Part shown: piece by piece, positions 16,331 to 25,373 of the stretch
Position numbering within the stretch: the first letter of the stretch is position 1
Layout of the letters: the number at the start of each line of letters is the position of its first letter
NCBI GenBank assembly: GCA_964568805.1
Contig: CAZMRW010000023.1
Location: 1 to 50,798, forward strand
From: CAZMRW01 sp964568805
GTDB lineage: Bacteria > Pseudomonadota > Gammaproteobacteria > Methylococcales > Methylomonadaceae
Direction: 5' to 3'
Length of the DNA stretch: 50,798 bases
Made by a program: the position numbers and the translations under genes
The notes under the pieces: model-generated
Told to the model about the DNA's origin: nothing
Seen by the model: the letters and a program-made list of their open reading frames with translations, nothing else
Database searches by the model: none

Positions 16331-19300
16331 CTAGCCAGGATCCTGCATGGTTTTGTCAAAGGGCGGGGTGAACAGCAAGACCAAATCTCCGTAACGAACG
16401 AGGTATTCCTGTACCGAATTCATTGCCCGTTGAGCTCGTTCGGGCTCGGCAGCGCCGGAAATGACAGCCCAGCTCTGAGCAATCGAATCAATGCGGCACT
16501 CGACATTAGTAGCAGAACCTAAAGGCGTGCCATCATCGAAATAGGCGCGCCGGTACCATGCCCCGTCCCATCCCTCTGCTTCCACTGCGGCTTTCAATTG
16601 GGTAGAATGTTCACGCCAGCGGATGGCCCGTTCATTATCTCCCCGTGACTCCGCCACACTTGCAAAATCATCGAGTGTTTTGATCAGGAACCAGGCCATC
16701 CAGACGCTCTCTCCCTTGCCCTGGTTGCCAACCCGATTCATACCATCATTCCAGTCGCCGCTGCCCATCAAAGGCAGACCGTGCACACCCGTTTTCAAAC
16801 TCAGATCGAGCGCACGTGCGCAATGCTCGAAAAGGGTTGCCTGCTGTATCGACTGGGCTGGTTCAAAATAGGCGTCATCTTGTTCAGGGCCCAGCTCGGG
16901 CCCCTCAAGAAACGGTAAAGTTTCATCTAGCACGCTGACATCACCGCTCACCTTGATATAGTGAGATACGGCATAAGGCAGCCAGACACGGTCGTCGGAA
17001 AAATGAGTACGCACACCGCGACCGGTTGGTGGATGCCACCAATGTTGCACATCACCTTCAACAAATTGGCGCGCTGCGGCTTTTATAAGATGGCTGCGGG
17101 ACACATCAGGCCGGGTAACGACCAGGGCCATGCTGTCCTGGAGTTGATCTCGAAATCCGAATGCCCCACCCACCTGATAGAAACCGGCTCGAGCCCACAT
17201 GCGGCAACTCAAAGTTTGATAAAGCAGCCAGCCGTTCAACAGCAGGTCGAGCCCCCGGTCGGGTGTTTTTACCTGAACCTTGTTGAGGACTTTCTTCCAC
17301 GACTGGGTCACCTCGTTAAAAGTCGTTGCTACCTCGGTTGCTCGATAGCGCCGGACTAACTCGCCGGCATGCGTATGATCATTGCCTTGTCCCAGCAGGA
17401 AAACGATTTCTACACGTTCGTTGGGCGTAAGCTCGATCACCGTCTTTAGTGCCGCACAAGGATCCAGGCCAGCGCCGACACGTTTTTTCAGTGTCCTGGT
17501 GCTCAGCAAACCAGCCGGTGCATCCAGACTCCCGTTGCGGCCGATAAATTCAGCCCTGTTAGAAGTCCACCCGGTTTGCCGGCCGGCAAGATCAGCAAAG
17601 GCAACGCGATGGCCAAATTCCTTATCCCAGGGGTTGTAAGCGAACAGGGCGCCGGTTTCCGTGTCCAGTTCGGTGATAATGTGGGGTGCAGTTACGGTAC
17701 GCGACGCGCCGAGCACCCATTCCACATAGGCCGCGACCGTCAGCCGGCGGGTCCGCCCGGAAATATTCTTCAATGATAAAACCGATATCTTGACCGGATC
17801 GTCCGGGCTGACGAATTGCAGTAGCTCACTATGAATCCCATGGGATGCATGTTCAAAACGGCTATAACCCTGTCCGTGGCGTATCAAATAGCTGGCATTT
17901 TCGACGCGGATCGGTTGAGCAGTCGGGCTCCACAATTCGTTCGTCTCATCGTCACGCAAATAAAAGATTTCTCCGGGAGGATCGCTGACAGGGTCGTTCG
18001 ACCAGGGCGTTAACTGATTTTCGCGGCTGTTACAACACCAGGTGCAGCCGCTTCCCGACTCCGAGACCATAAAGCCGAAGTCTGAATTGGCAATCACATT
18101 GATCCAGGGTGCCGGCGTCCACTGGCCCTTGTCGAGCACGATCACATATTCGCGTCCGTCTTCGGCAAAACCACCGAGCCCGTTGAAGAATTCGAGCGCA
18201 GGCAGCTCCAACGATGGCGAATCAATTTCGGGAGCGGGCAAGGCTTTCGGCAAAACAAAAGCGGATTCCGGTCGTGGGTGCCTCATTAGTTGCTCGGACA
18301 ATGTGCCCCGCTTGCTGATTAGAACCACGCGTGCGGATGTCTGTAGCAGCAACCGTTCTTCTACCGAGAGATTAACAACCCGCATGATAAAAATCTCACC
18401 ATGGTATTCATGCTCCCGATGGGCAGAAAGTGTCTGGTTTTCTCTTACCATACCTTCCAGTAGAATTTGCAAATCCTCGATGTAGGACGACTCCTTTTCG
18501 TTCAGGATTACCAGATCAATGGCAAGTCCTTTCATGCGCCAATACTCATGTGCGCGCAGCAATTGTTCGACGATGGTCCGGTCTTCAAATTCCGTTACGC
18601 GCAGCAACACGATTGGTCGATCTCCCGAGATTCCATGTCGCCATAATCCGGTGACGTTCAAATTATTCAACTGCATCAACCTGGCCACTGAGCGAAGCCA
18701 GGGATCGGAAAAGACCAAACGGTTAGCCAGATCCTGAAACAGCTGCGCCTCGTCCGGTTTGGTGCGAAGATAATGCAGTTGTACATGGGCGTGGGTCCAT
18801 GCCAGTGCGGATACACGTTCGAACGCGGCAGCGTTGTGGTATTTGTCGGCCAATTCTTCCGCCGCTTGTCGTGAAGAGGTGACCAGGGTAGTAAAAGTCA
18901 CATGTTCGGTTGCACCCGATGCAATGCGAACTCGTGTGCGCAAACTAAAAATCGGATCGAGAACGGCACCAACCGTATTCGTCAGCGGGCGTCCATCCAT
19001 CACCGCAATCGGTTCTCGCAGCGTTTGTCCACGCCCGACAAAGCGGGCCCGGTCAGTTTCGTATTGAATTTCGTCCCCGGTTTGGCTGCGGGCCAGCACA
19101 TGGGCTGCCCAGATGTCGGTATCGCTGTCTGAACGCTTGCGCCGCTGAGCGATTAGCCCATGGGCCTGGGATAGATACTCGGTCTTGATGAACAGATTGG
19201 AAAAAGCGGGGTGGGCAATGTCCGCAGGAAATGGTGCAAGTACGACCTCCGCATAGGAGGTAATTTCGATTTCCCGGGTATGCATTCCACTATTGATCAA

Positions 19301-22300
19301 ACTCAGGCGTCGAATTTCCGCGTCATCCTCCGGCGAGACAACAATTTCCAGAATGCTTGTTATACTGCCATCGATGCGAGTGATACGAACACGGTCTTCG
19401 GCGAATATCACTTCGTAGTGGTCAGGAGCTGTCACCGTCGGCTGGTATCCGGCAGACCATACCCGGCTATCTTTAACATCGCGCAGATAAATATAACTAC
19501 CCCAGGAGTCCCTCGTCACGTCTTCGCGCCAGCGCGTTACCGCCAGATTCCGACAAAGGCTGTAGCCCGATCCTGCAGCGGTGATCATCACGGCATAACG
19601 GCCATTGGACAGTATTTGCGAGGAAGGTACTGAAGACATAGGCGAGGGTACGCGCCGGACCGGTGGTTGTTCTAATTCTTTGACTTCGGAAAGATCCTGG
19701 ATAAACGGCATGCTGCTGGCTTCCGCACCACTTGGGACACGTTCCTGCAGCAACAAGTGGGCTGCCTGAATCAGCGGCGCGCGATGGAAGCGATGGCGCA
19801 TGGCTCCGTCATGCACAACATTGGCAATAGCCACCAGAGACATACCCTGGTGGTGCGCCATGTAGCAACGTACCATCGCGACCCGCTGGCCTTCGGCAAG
19901 TCTGATCGGGGTGAAATCAAGCGCTTCATAGAAACCGAAGCGGCCCATTGCGCCCTCCTTTTTTAAACGCTCGAAATTTTCCACGGCGGCATGAGGAAGA
20001 TACATCGCGGCCAAGGCCGTGGCGTAAGGGGCAATCACCATATCTTCGCCGAGGCCTCGCTTCATTCCCAGGCCGGGCACGCCAAAAGCAGCGTATTGAT
20101 AGGTGAAGAAGAGGTCGCGGCCATTGAAAGCCGATTCTGAAACACCCCACGGAACACCCCGTTTTTTTCCATATTCAATCTGCCGTTTTACCACCAGCCG
20201 GCAGGTACGGTCGAGCAAACTATACCGTGGCGCAAACATCACCAGGGAAGGCATCAGGTATTCAAACATCGATCCCGACCATGACAGCAGCACGGTGCCA
20301 CCCGCGGCTCGTATAACCCTTCGTCCAAGGTGGAACCAGTGGGTGCTCGGTACATCGCGCTTGGCAATCGCGACGAAACTGGAAAGGCGTGCCTCTGAAG
20401 CTAGCAAATCGTAATAGCTGGAATCTAAAGTGCCTTCCGCCACGCGGTATCCAAGCGCAAACATATGGCATACGGAATCATAAAGAAAGCGAAAATTCAT
20501 TTCGTGGAACAGCGTATCCATCTGTACAGCCATGTTTTCCAGTCGATCGGTAAGCGCTTCGGCCTGCTCACCGGCTCGGCGCAGCGCCGCCAGTGCTTTA
20601 AATTTACTGGCCGTCTGATCCTCTTCAGGAGCTTCCTGGATTTTTTCCAAACACAGCGCATAACAACCGGATAGCTCGTCTAAATGAGTCTCCAGGGTCA
20701 GAAATTCCCGGAGATACGCCGAAGAATGTAACTGTGTATCCGTTTCAGCACTTGCGTCGAGACGTCCCGCGAAATGAATCCACGGAACCAGGCTATCTAC
20801 ATCGCGCGCATGAGAGCGTATGTCATCGAGAAGCAATGTAGCCCACGCCAGCACTTCGCTGTCGGCGACATCGCCGCGTTCGGCGGCATAGGCGCGCGCC
20901 ATATCCTGCAATGTGTCGGCGCCTTGCGTCAACTGCCGCCAAAGGCGACTCCAGCCATTTGCGTCATCAGGATGGCTTTGCAACATTTCCCCGAGGACAA
21001 CAACTTTTTGTTTCAGTTCTTTAAGTGTAACAGTGTTGGTACGCCGGTCATCTCTGATGTTATCGAGCGCATCCAGGAGAAGTTGATGCGTATCCCTAAG
21101 GCCGGTCAATGCGGTAGAAAGATCGAGGGGTTTCCTGAGCATTTCCCGGCAGGCCTCAGCCAGCGCGAGCAGATGTCCAGCCAGGTTGCCGCTGTCCACG
21201 GTCGATACATACCGGGGCTCCAGCATATGCAGATCGCGGGTATCGTACCAATTATAAAAATGTCCGTGTAGACGCGGAAGTGACAGGAGTGTTGCCAATG
21301 TGGCTTCGAGCCGATCGACGGTGTCCATCAACCCGATCCAGCCAAAATCCCTGGCAGCTGTGACGGACAACAGATAAAGGCCAAAATTGGTGGGCGAACT
21401 ACGATGGGCGATAACGGATTGCGGGTCTTCCTGAAAATTATCCGGTGGCAGATAGTTTTCCTGTGCTGTCACGAAGGTTGTAAAAAAACGCCAGATACGC
21501 CTCCCGATCAAACGCAGTTGCAGGCTATCCGAAGGTTGCAGATATTCGGCCCGATCAACCCCGGGCGGAAGGCTCAAGGCGCGAGCAATGACCGGCGCCA
21601 GCCACCATAACAGCAGGAACGGTCCAGCAGTCTTAATTCCAGCCGGATTGAAAAGCAGTACTATGGCGCCGGCGCCAAGAACGATCGTAGAAGAACTGCC
21701 AAGTGACAGGACGAGATTCTTCAGCGAATGCCCCGCGACTGTTTTTGCCTCGAGAGCGGTGACCCAGTTGAGCAATTGACGTCGGGTAATAAACAGCCGC
21801 ACCAGAGTACGGACGATAGCATCCATCATCAACCAGGCTTGTTGCGCGAGTAACGTCAATGTCACCAGGCTGTTGCCAGTTGCCCATAGCACATTCCTTA
21901 TAATCAATCGCAAATGGTTAACCAGCGAGACGCCTCGACGGGGCAACGTGAAGCTACTCGCAATAGTCAGGATTGCAGGAAAGGCCAATGCCACCAACAC
22001 GAACCCGATCAGTATACCCTGCGGGGCATTCGGGATTGCCCAAATTGTGATCAAGGCAAACAGGGCTCCCGGTGCCGACAGCGATCGGCGCAAATTGTCG
22101 AGCATCTTCAAACGTCCGATCATGGGCATACCCTTGCCCCGTGGCCCAAATATCCAGGGCAACAACTGCCAATCGCCGCGAGTCCAGCGATGTTGACGTG
22201 ATGCCGAAACTTCCGTGTGGGAAGGATATTCCTCGAAAAATTCTATATCGCTCACCAGTGCGCACCGCGCGAACACGCTTTCGAACAAATCATGACTCAG

Positions 22301-24532
22301 CTGGGTGTTCTCAGGCACGCGTCCTGCCAGCGCGGCTTCAAACGTGTCTACATGATACAAACCCTTGCCGCTGTAGGTACCGAGTGCAAACAGATCCTGA
22401 TAAAGTTCGGACACCGAACTGGAGTAGGCATCGGTGCCGGAAGCGCCGGCAAAAATCTGGTGAAATATCGAATGCTCCTGCCGATGGGGGAGAGTCGCCG
22501 TCACGCGTGGCTGGAGGATGCCGTAGCCATCCACGACACACTGTGTGCCCGGATCGAACACCGGCCGATTCAGCGGATGGGCTGCCACACCAACCAATTG
22601 AGATACGATGCCCATGGGCAACTTCGTGTCAGCATCAAGAGTAATGACATAACAAACGCCAGATGGAGCGACGGCCGGTTCACCATTAATCGGGAGAAAT
22701 GACGTATTGACTGCACCACGCAACAGACGATTAAACTCGTGCAGCTTGCCTCGCTTGCGTTCCCACCCCATCCATCTGCCCTCGCTGGGATTCCACAAGC
22801 GTTTACGGTGGAATACAAAGAATCGTTGCTCCCCATACTTGGTGTTGAGCGCTGCCACCGCGTCAACGGCTATGCTTAACAACTGGCCATCGTTCGGCAT
22901 CGTTTCCTGATCGGCATCAGACCAATCGGACAACAATGCAAAAAGAACATGACCAGCCGGATTGGACAAATAACGGATCTCCATCTGCTCGACCTGCTCC
23001 TTTACCCCTTCCTCGCTAACGAACATCGTCGGTACTACAACGAACGTACTCATCGTTTGGGGTACATCGTCCTTAAGATCGAGCCGCGGAAGGTAATTTG
23101 GATCGAAACGAGGCAGATAACGCGGCGGAAGGGCAGAAATGATGAGCCGATTCACCAGGCCAACGGCGATATCCGATGCGGGAAATACCCCAAACAGCGC
23201 GAGCAAGATCAATTGAAATCCGTTTAGTCCCGCCACAAGGCATGCGCTCAAAGGTAGCGAGAGCAACAATACGGTCAACAGACCGAGGCTGCCCATGTAA
23301 GCAAGCCCCGCATGGGCGATATAGCCGCGCAAAAGTTGTTGCTTGAAGGAAGGTCGATAACCGACTTCCTTTTCAAATAAGTACCGGCCTGCCCCGATCA
23401 AGTAATAGCCCGGATCCTGCCGTTTGGCGTCGGTCGTGGAATACTCACTGATACGATTCACCTTATCGATCACCCGACGAGCGATTTCCACCTCCGATAG
23501 CGGGGAGCGTCTGGCGAGATCTTCAATTGCGTGGCGGTAACGATCACGAGTCAGAAAATCCATTGCACTGTATCCGTCGTGAGCACACAGGTTCTCGTCC
23601 ACCATGCTCGCATCCTCGACGAACCGGGGCCATTCGAATGCAGAGATGGCGCGCATGCTGATGATGATGTTGCGTACCGTCTGGTTATCCGCAACCTGGT
23701 CGGCGTGCTCCAGATGCACGATTTCATCCAGGCTGACGCCTAGCTCTTTCAGCCAATCATTCAGAAAATCGAGGGAAAGCGTGGTGCCCGGATGCGGGTC
23801 GTGCAAACGCTGCAGGATCTGGACCACATACGCCTGACGCAGAGACGCGGCGGGTAATACCGCCTTGGGCAGCGGCGAGTCCGGCTTGTCTGTTTGAGCG
23901 TAAATTTGTTCGACGTGATCGACGAACTCGTCTGCCAGCCGACGGCCGGCTTGGGAACGCATGATGCGAACGGCCAGGCGGCGAAGATTTTCGACCAGCA
24001 AGACCCGAAGAGTACTCGGTATCGCCCAGAGTTCACCGATCGTGAGGGGTTCGACTTTTTGATACGCCCGCACAAATAGGGTTAACAACTCCGGGTCGAA
24101 GCGGCTGTCGGTATGAGCCACCAATGCCCAGACGATACCGTAGACTCGGGGATAGCCGGCAAGTACGCCTTCCGACAACTTGGGCAGTTCATGATAAAAG
24201 CTTTCGGGCAAATCGACGTGAATGTCGTTGACCTGCTCTTCGATCACATGAAAATTATCCAGCAGCCATTCCGCTGCCGGTGTAATGGCGTGCTTCTCAT
24301 TTACCGCCTTGGCGACTGCTTTATAGGCATCGAGCAGCACCCGGCAATTCTCGCGTACCCGCGGAATCAGTTTTCGGCCTTGTTTGCGACTGCTGATCTT
24401 TTGCGCCTGCGCCAAGCTAACCGCATGCTGTTCGAGCCTTTCGGTGCTGAATAGCTCAAACCGGATGGGTGCCTCATTATCCCCTGGGTGATCAACTCTA
24501 ACGTATCGCCTTTGTTCTCGTTGCTTCGCCAT
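16331..24532 (-). CDS. Cyclic beta-1,2-glucan synthase (NdvB/Cgs type), ended early by amber codon
   Basis: 2733 residues as read. Cytoplasmic region 1-400; membrane helices about 403-465; GT84 glucosyltransferase about 495-860 with the metal-binding DAD (TLDADTKLP, 633-635) and HRWTRGDWQLLPW; further helices about 818-990; a GH189-type/PF10091 cyclisation region about 1030-1600 (HFYNWYDTRDLHMLEPRYVS at 1091, RGVPWGVSES); then GH94 phosphorylase-like domains to the end, with the catalytic Asp in GSGDWNDGMN (about 2596). The family transfers glucose from UDP-glucose and closes the ring, giving periplasmic osmoregulated glucans. The frame ends at TAG 16331-16333 within MQDPG*IQSYPPG. The lost 178 codons belong to the chain-length-controlling GH94 domain. 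Confidence 0.93.
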   Translation of the reverse strand: MAKQREQRRYVRVDHPGDNEAPIRFELFSTERLEQHAVSLAQAQKISSRKQGRKLIPRVRENCRVLLDAYKAVAKAVNEKHAITPAAEWLLDNFHVIEEQVNDIHVDLPESFYHELPKLSEGVLAGYPRVYGIVWALVAHTDSRFDPELLTLFVRAYQKVEPLTIGELWAIPSTLRVLLVENLRRLAVRIMRSQAGRRLADEFVDHVEQIYAQTDKPDSPLPKAVLPAASLRQAYVVQILQRLHDPHPGTTLSLDFLNDWLKELGVSLDEIVHLEHADQVADNQTVRNIIISMRAISAFEWPRFVEDASMVDENLCAHDGYSAMDFLTRDRYRHAIEDLARRSPLSEVEIARRVIDKVNRISEYSTTDAKRQDPGYYLIGAGRYLFEKEVGYRPSFKQQLLRGYIAHAGLAYMGSLGLLTVLLLSLPLSACLVAGLNGFQLILLALFGVFPASDIAVGLVNRLIISALPPRYLPRFDPNYLPRLDLKDDVPQTMSTFVVVPTMFVSEEGVKEQVEQMEIRYLSNPAGHVLFALLSDWSDADQETMPNDGQLLSIAVDAVAALNTKYGEQRFFVFHRKRLWNPSEGRWMGWERKRGKLHEFNRLLRGAVNTSFLPINGEPAVAPSGVCYVITLDADTKLPMGIVSQLVGVAAHPLNRPVFDPGTQCVVDGYGILQPRVTATLPHRQEHSIFHQIFAGASGTDAYSSSVSELYQDLFALGTYSGKGLYHVDTFEAALAGRVPENTQLSHDLFESVFARCALVSDIEFFEEYPSHTEVSASRQHRWTRGDWQLLPWIFGPRGKGMPMIGRLKMLDNLRRSLSAPGALFALITIWAIPNAPQGILIGFVLVALAFPAILTIASSFTLPRRGVSLVNHLRLIIRNVLWATGNSLVTLTLLAQQAWLMMDAIVRTLVRLFITRRQLLNWVTALEAKTVAGHSLKNLVLSLGSSSTIVLGAGAIVLLFNPAGIKTAGPFLLLWWLAPVIARALSLPPGVDRAEYLQPSDSLQLRLIGRRIWRFFTTFVTAQENYLPPDNFQEDPQSVIAHRSSPTNFGLYLLSVTAARDFGWIGLMDTVDRLEATLATLLSLPRLHGHFYNWYDTRDLHMLEPRYVSTVDSGNLAGHLLALAEACREMLRKPLDLSTALTGLRDTHQLLLDALDNIRDDRRTNTVTLKELKQKVVVLGEMLQSHPDDANGWSRLWRQLTQGADTLQDMARAYAAERGDVADSEVLAWATLLLDDIRSHARDVDSLVPWIHFAGRLDASAETDTQLHSSAYLREFLTLETHLDELSGCYALCLEKIQEAPEEDQTASKFKALAALRRAGEQAEALTDRLENMAVQMDTLFHEMNFRFLYDSVCHMFALGYRVAEGTLDSSYYDLLASEARLSSFVAIAKRDVPSTHWFHLGRRVIRAAGGTVLLSWSGSMFEYLMPSLVMFAPRYSLLDRTCRLVVKRQIEYGKKRGVPWGVSESAFNGRDLFFTYQYAAFGVPGLGMKRGLGEDMVIAPYATALAAMYLPHAAVENFERLKKEGAMGRFGFYEALDFTPIRLAEGQRVAMVRCYMAHHQGMSLVAIANVVHDGAMRHRFHRAPLIQAAHLLLQERVPSGAEASSMPFIQDLSEVKELEQPPVRRVPSPMSSVPSSQILSNGRYAVMITAAGSGYSLCRNLAVTRWREDVTRDSWGSYIYLRDVKDSRVWSAGYQPTVTAPDHYEVIFAEDRVRITRIDGSITSILEIVVSPEDDAEIRRLSLINSGMHTREIEITSYAEVVLAPFPADIAHPAFSNLFIKTEYLSQAHGLIAQRRKRSDSDTDIWAAHVLARSQTGDEIQYETDRARFVGRGQTLREPIAVMDGRPLTNTVGAVLDPIFSLRTRVRIASGATEHVTFTTLVTSSRQAAEELADKYHNAAAFERVSALAWTHAHVQLHYLRTKPDEAQLFQDLANRLVFSDPWLRSVARLMQLNNLNVTGLWRHGISGDRPIVLLRVTEFEDRTIVEQLLRAHEYWRMKGLAIDLVILNEKESSYIEDLQILLEGMVRENQTLSAHREHEYHGEIFIMRVVNLSVEERLLLQTSARVVLISKRGTLSEQLMRHPRPESAFVLPKALPAPEIDSPSLELPALEFFNGLGGFAEDGREYVIVLDKGQWTPAPWINVIANSDFGFMVSESGSGCTWCCNSRENQLTPWSNDPVSDPPGEIFYLRDDETNELWSPTAQPIRVENASYLIRHGQGYSRFEHASHGIHSELLQFVSPDDPVKISVLSLKNISGRTRRLTVAAYVEWVLGASRTVTAPHIITELDTETGALFAYNPWDKEFGHRVAFADLAGRQTGWTSNRAEFIGRNGSLDAPAGLLSTRTLKKRVGAGLDPCAALKTVIELTPNERVEIVFLLGQGNDHTHAGELVRRYRATEVATTFNEVTQSWKKVLNKVQVKTPDRGLDLLLNGWLLYQTLSCRMWARAGFYQVGGAFGFRDQLQDSMALVVTRPDVSRSHLIKAAARQFVEGDVQHWWHPPTGRGVRTHFSDDRVWLPYAVSHYIKVSGDVSVLDETLPFLEGPELGPEQDDAYFEPAQSIQQATLFEHCARALDLSLKTGVHGLPLMGSGDWNDGMNRVGNQGKGESVWMAWFLIKTLDDFASVAESRGDNERAIRWREHSTQLKAAVEAEGWDGAWYRRAYFDDGTPLGSATNVECRIDSIAQSWAVISGAAEPERAQRAMNSVQEYLVRYGDLVLLFTPPFDKTMQDPG

Positions 24533-25003
24533 GGTTTTATTCTCTGAGCCAAAAAATCGTGTAGTTAACCGTGAAAGTTTTGGAACATTTCGGTCGCCAA
24601 AGCCGTATCACCAATGCAAAAACTCTTGTCGCCCAATCTGTCGTGGCTTTCTTGTTCCGGTCCAGCCACAATAGAAGGGGCTAGTGACAAGGAATCAGAT
24701 CAACTTTCCGCGAATAACGTGATCTCCGGTCCCAATACCATCGGTATAGCTTATGATCGCTGTTAACACGGTGACCTAAGGCTGAATGCCAGAAACACCG
24801 GAATCAGAAGACTATTGAGACCTCCACCCCGCAATGCGGAGATTTTTTCATACATTTGCATGAAGCCACTTGTATCGGCCTTGACTCTGAAAGTGAAAAC
24901 AGAATGGTATTATTTCAGGGCTAGATTTTGTCCCATAAGATCAGAACCGGTAAAATGAAAACAGCTCAAAAGTTGCGTAGTCTTGGCCCTTGGGCCTTTT
25001 CCC
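24533..25003. other. Intergenic region upstream of glucan synthase
   Basis: About 470 bases with no supportable gene; a 68-codon plus-strand frame at 24928 is antisense to DUF3096. A CCGC/GCGG hairpin with an adjacent run of six T (about 24826-24850) looks like a plus-strand terminator, but no plus-strand gene precedes it. The promoter of the synthase should lie here; none could be assigned. Confidence 0.4.
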
Positions 25004-25144
25004 TCATGGGAGGTTTTGGTGCACGAGTCCCAGGATACCCACGACAATTAAATACACGGCCACGAAATAATTTAAAAACCTCGGCACCAGCAAAATTAAT
25101 ATCCCTATCACAAGCGCCAATATGGGTTCGATAGCGATACTCAT
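25004..25144 (-). CDS. DUF3096 small membrane protein
   Basis: A 46-residue protein, MSIAIEPILALVIGILILLV.., with two hydrophobic helices (about 8-22 and 26-43) separated by the PRFLNY turn, matching DUF3096. Predicted inner-membrane protein of unknown function. The frame is open further upstream, but the ATG at 25144 is chosen for its AGGAGG site six bases away and family length. A perfect GTAC palindrome lies 55 bases upstream of the start, shared with the envelope-stress cluster at 38-46 kb. It appears to be a single-gene unit. Confidence 0.88.
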   Translation of the reverse strand: MSIAIEPILALVIGILILLVPRFLNYFVAVYLIVVGILGLVHQNLP

Positions 25145-25199
25145 GACTGCCCTCCTAATTAAATATAAATTAAGTCTATCGGGAAGTTCGAAATTAGTC

Positions 25200-25215
25200 T
25201 GTACGGTATCGTACA
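25200..25215 (-). promoter_or_regulatory. TGTAC-N6-GTACA palindrome upstream of DUF3096
   Basis: TGTAC GGTATC GTACA, a perfect 5-6-5 inverted repeat. On the minus strand it reads TATGTACGATACCGTACAG, identical over 19 bases with the site at 39536 before a BON lipoprotein. Inferred operator. Confidence 0.6.
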
Positions 25216-25373
25216 TAAGAACGCTGTCAGACATCCCCTGTTATCAGGCATAGGGTCCTACGCAATCGGCTGACACCTTGATTTTTGACCATTCGTCCTG
25301 ATCCTGTCTGCCGCAATCCTGTCGAATCGGTCAAAGCGTATCAAATTTATCAAGCCCGCTTGCATCACCGATA

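Noticed and set aside
24985..24996. GGCCCTTGGGCC as terminator of DUF3096
   Set aside because: The loop would be two bases and the T-run is on the wrong side for the minus-strand gene.
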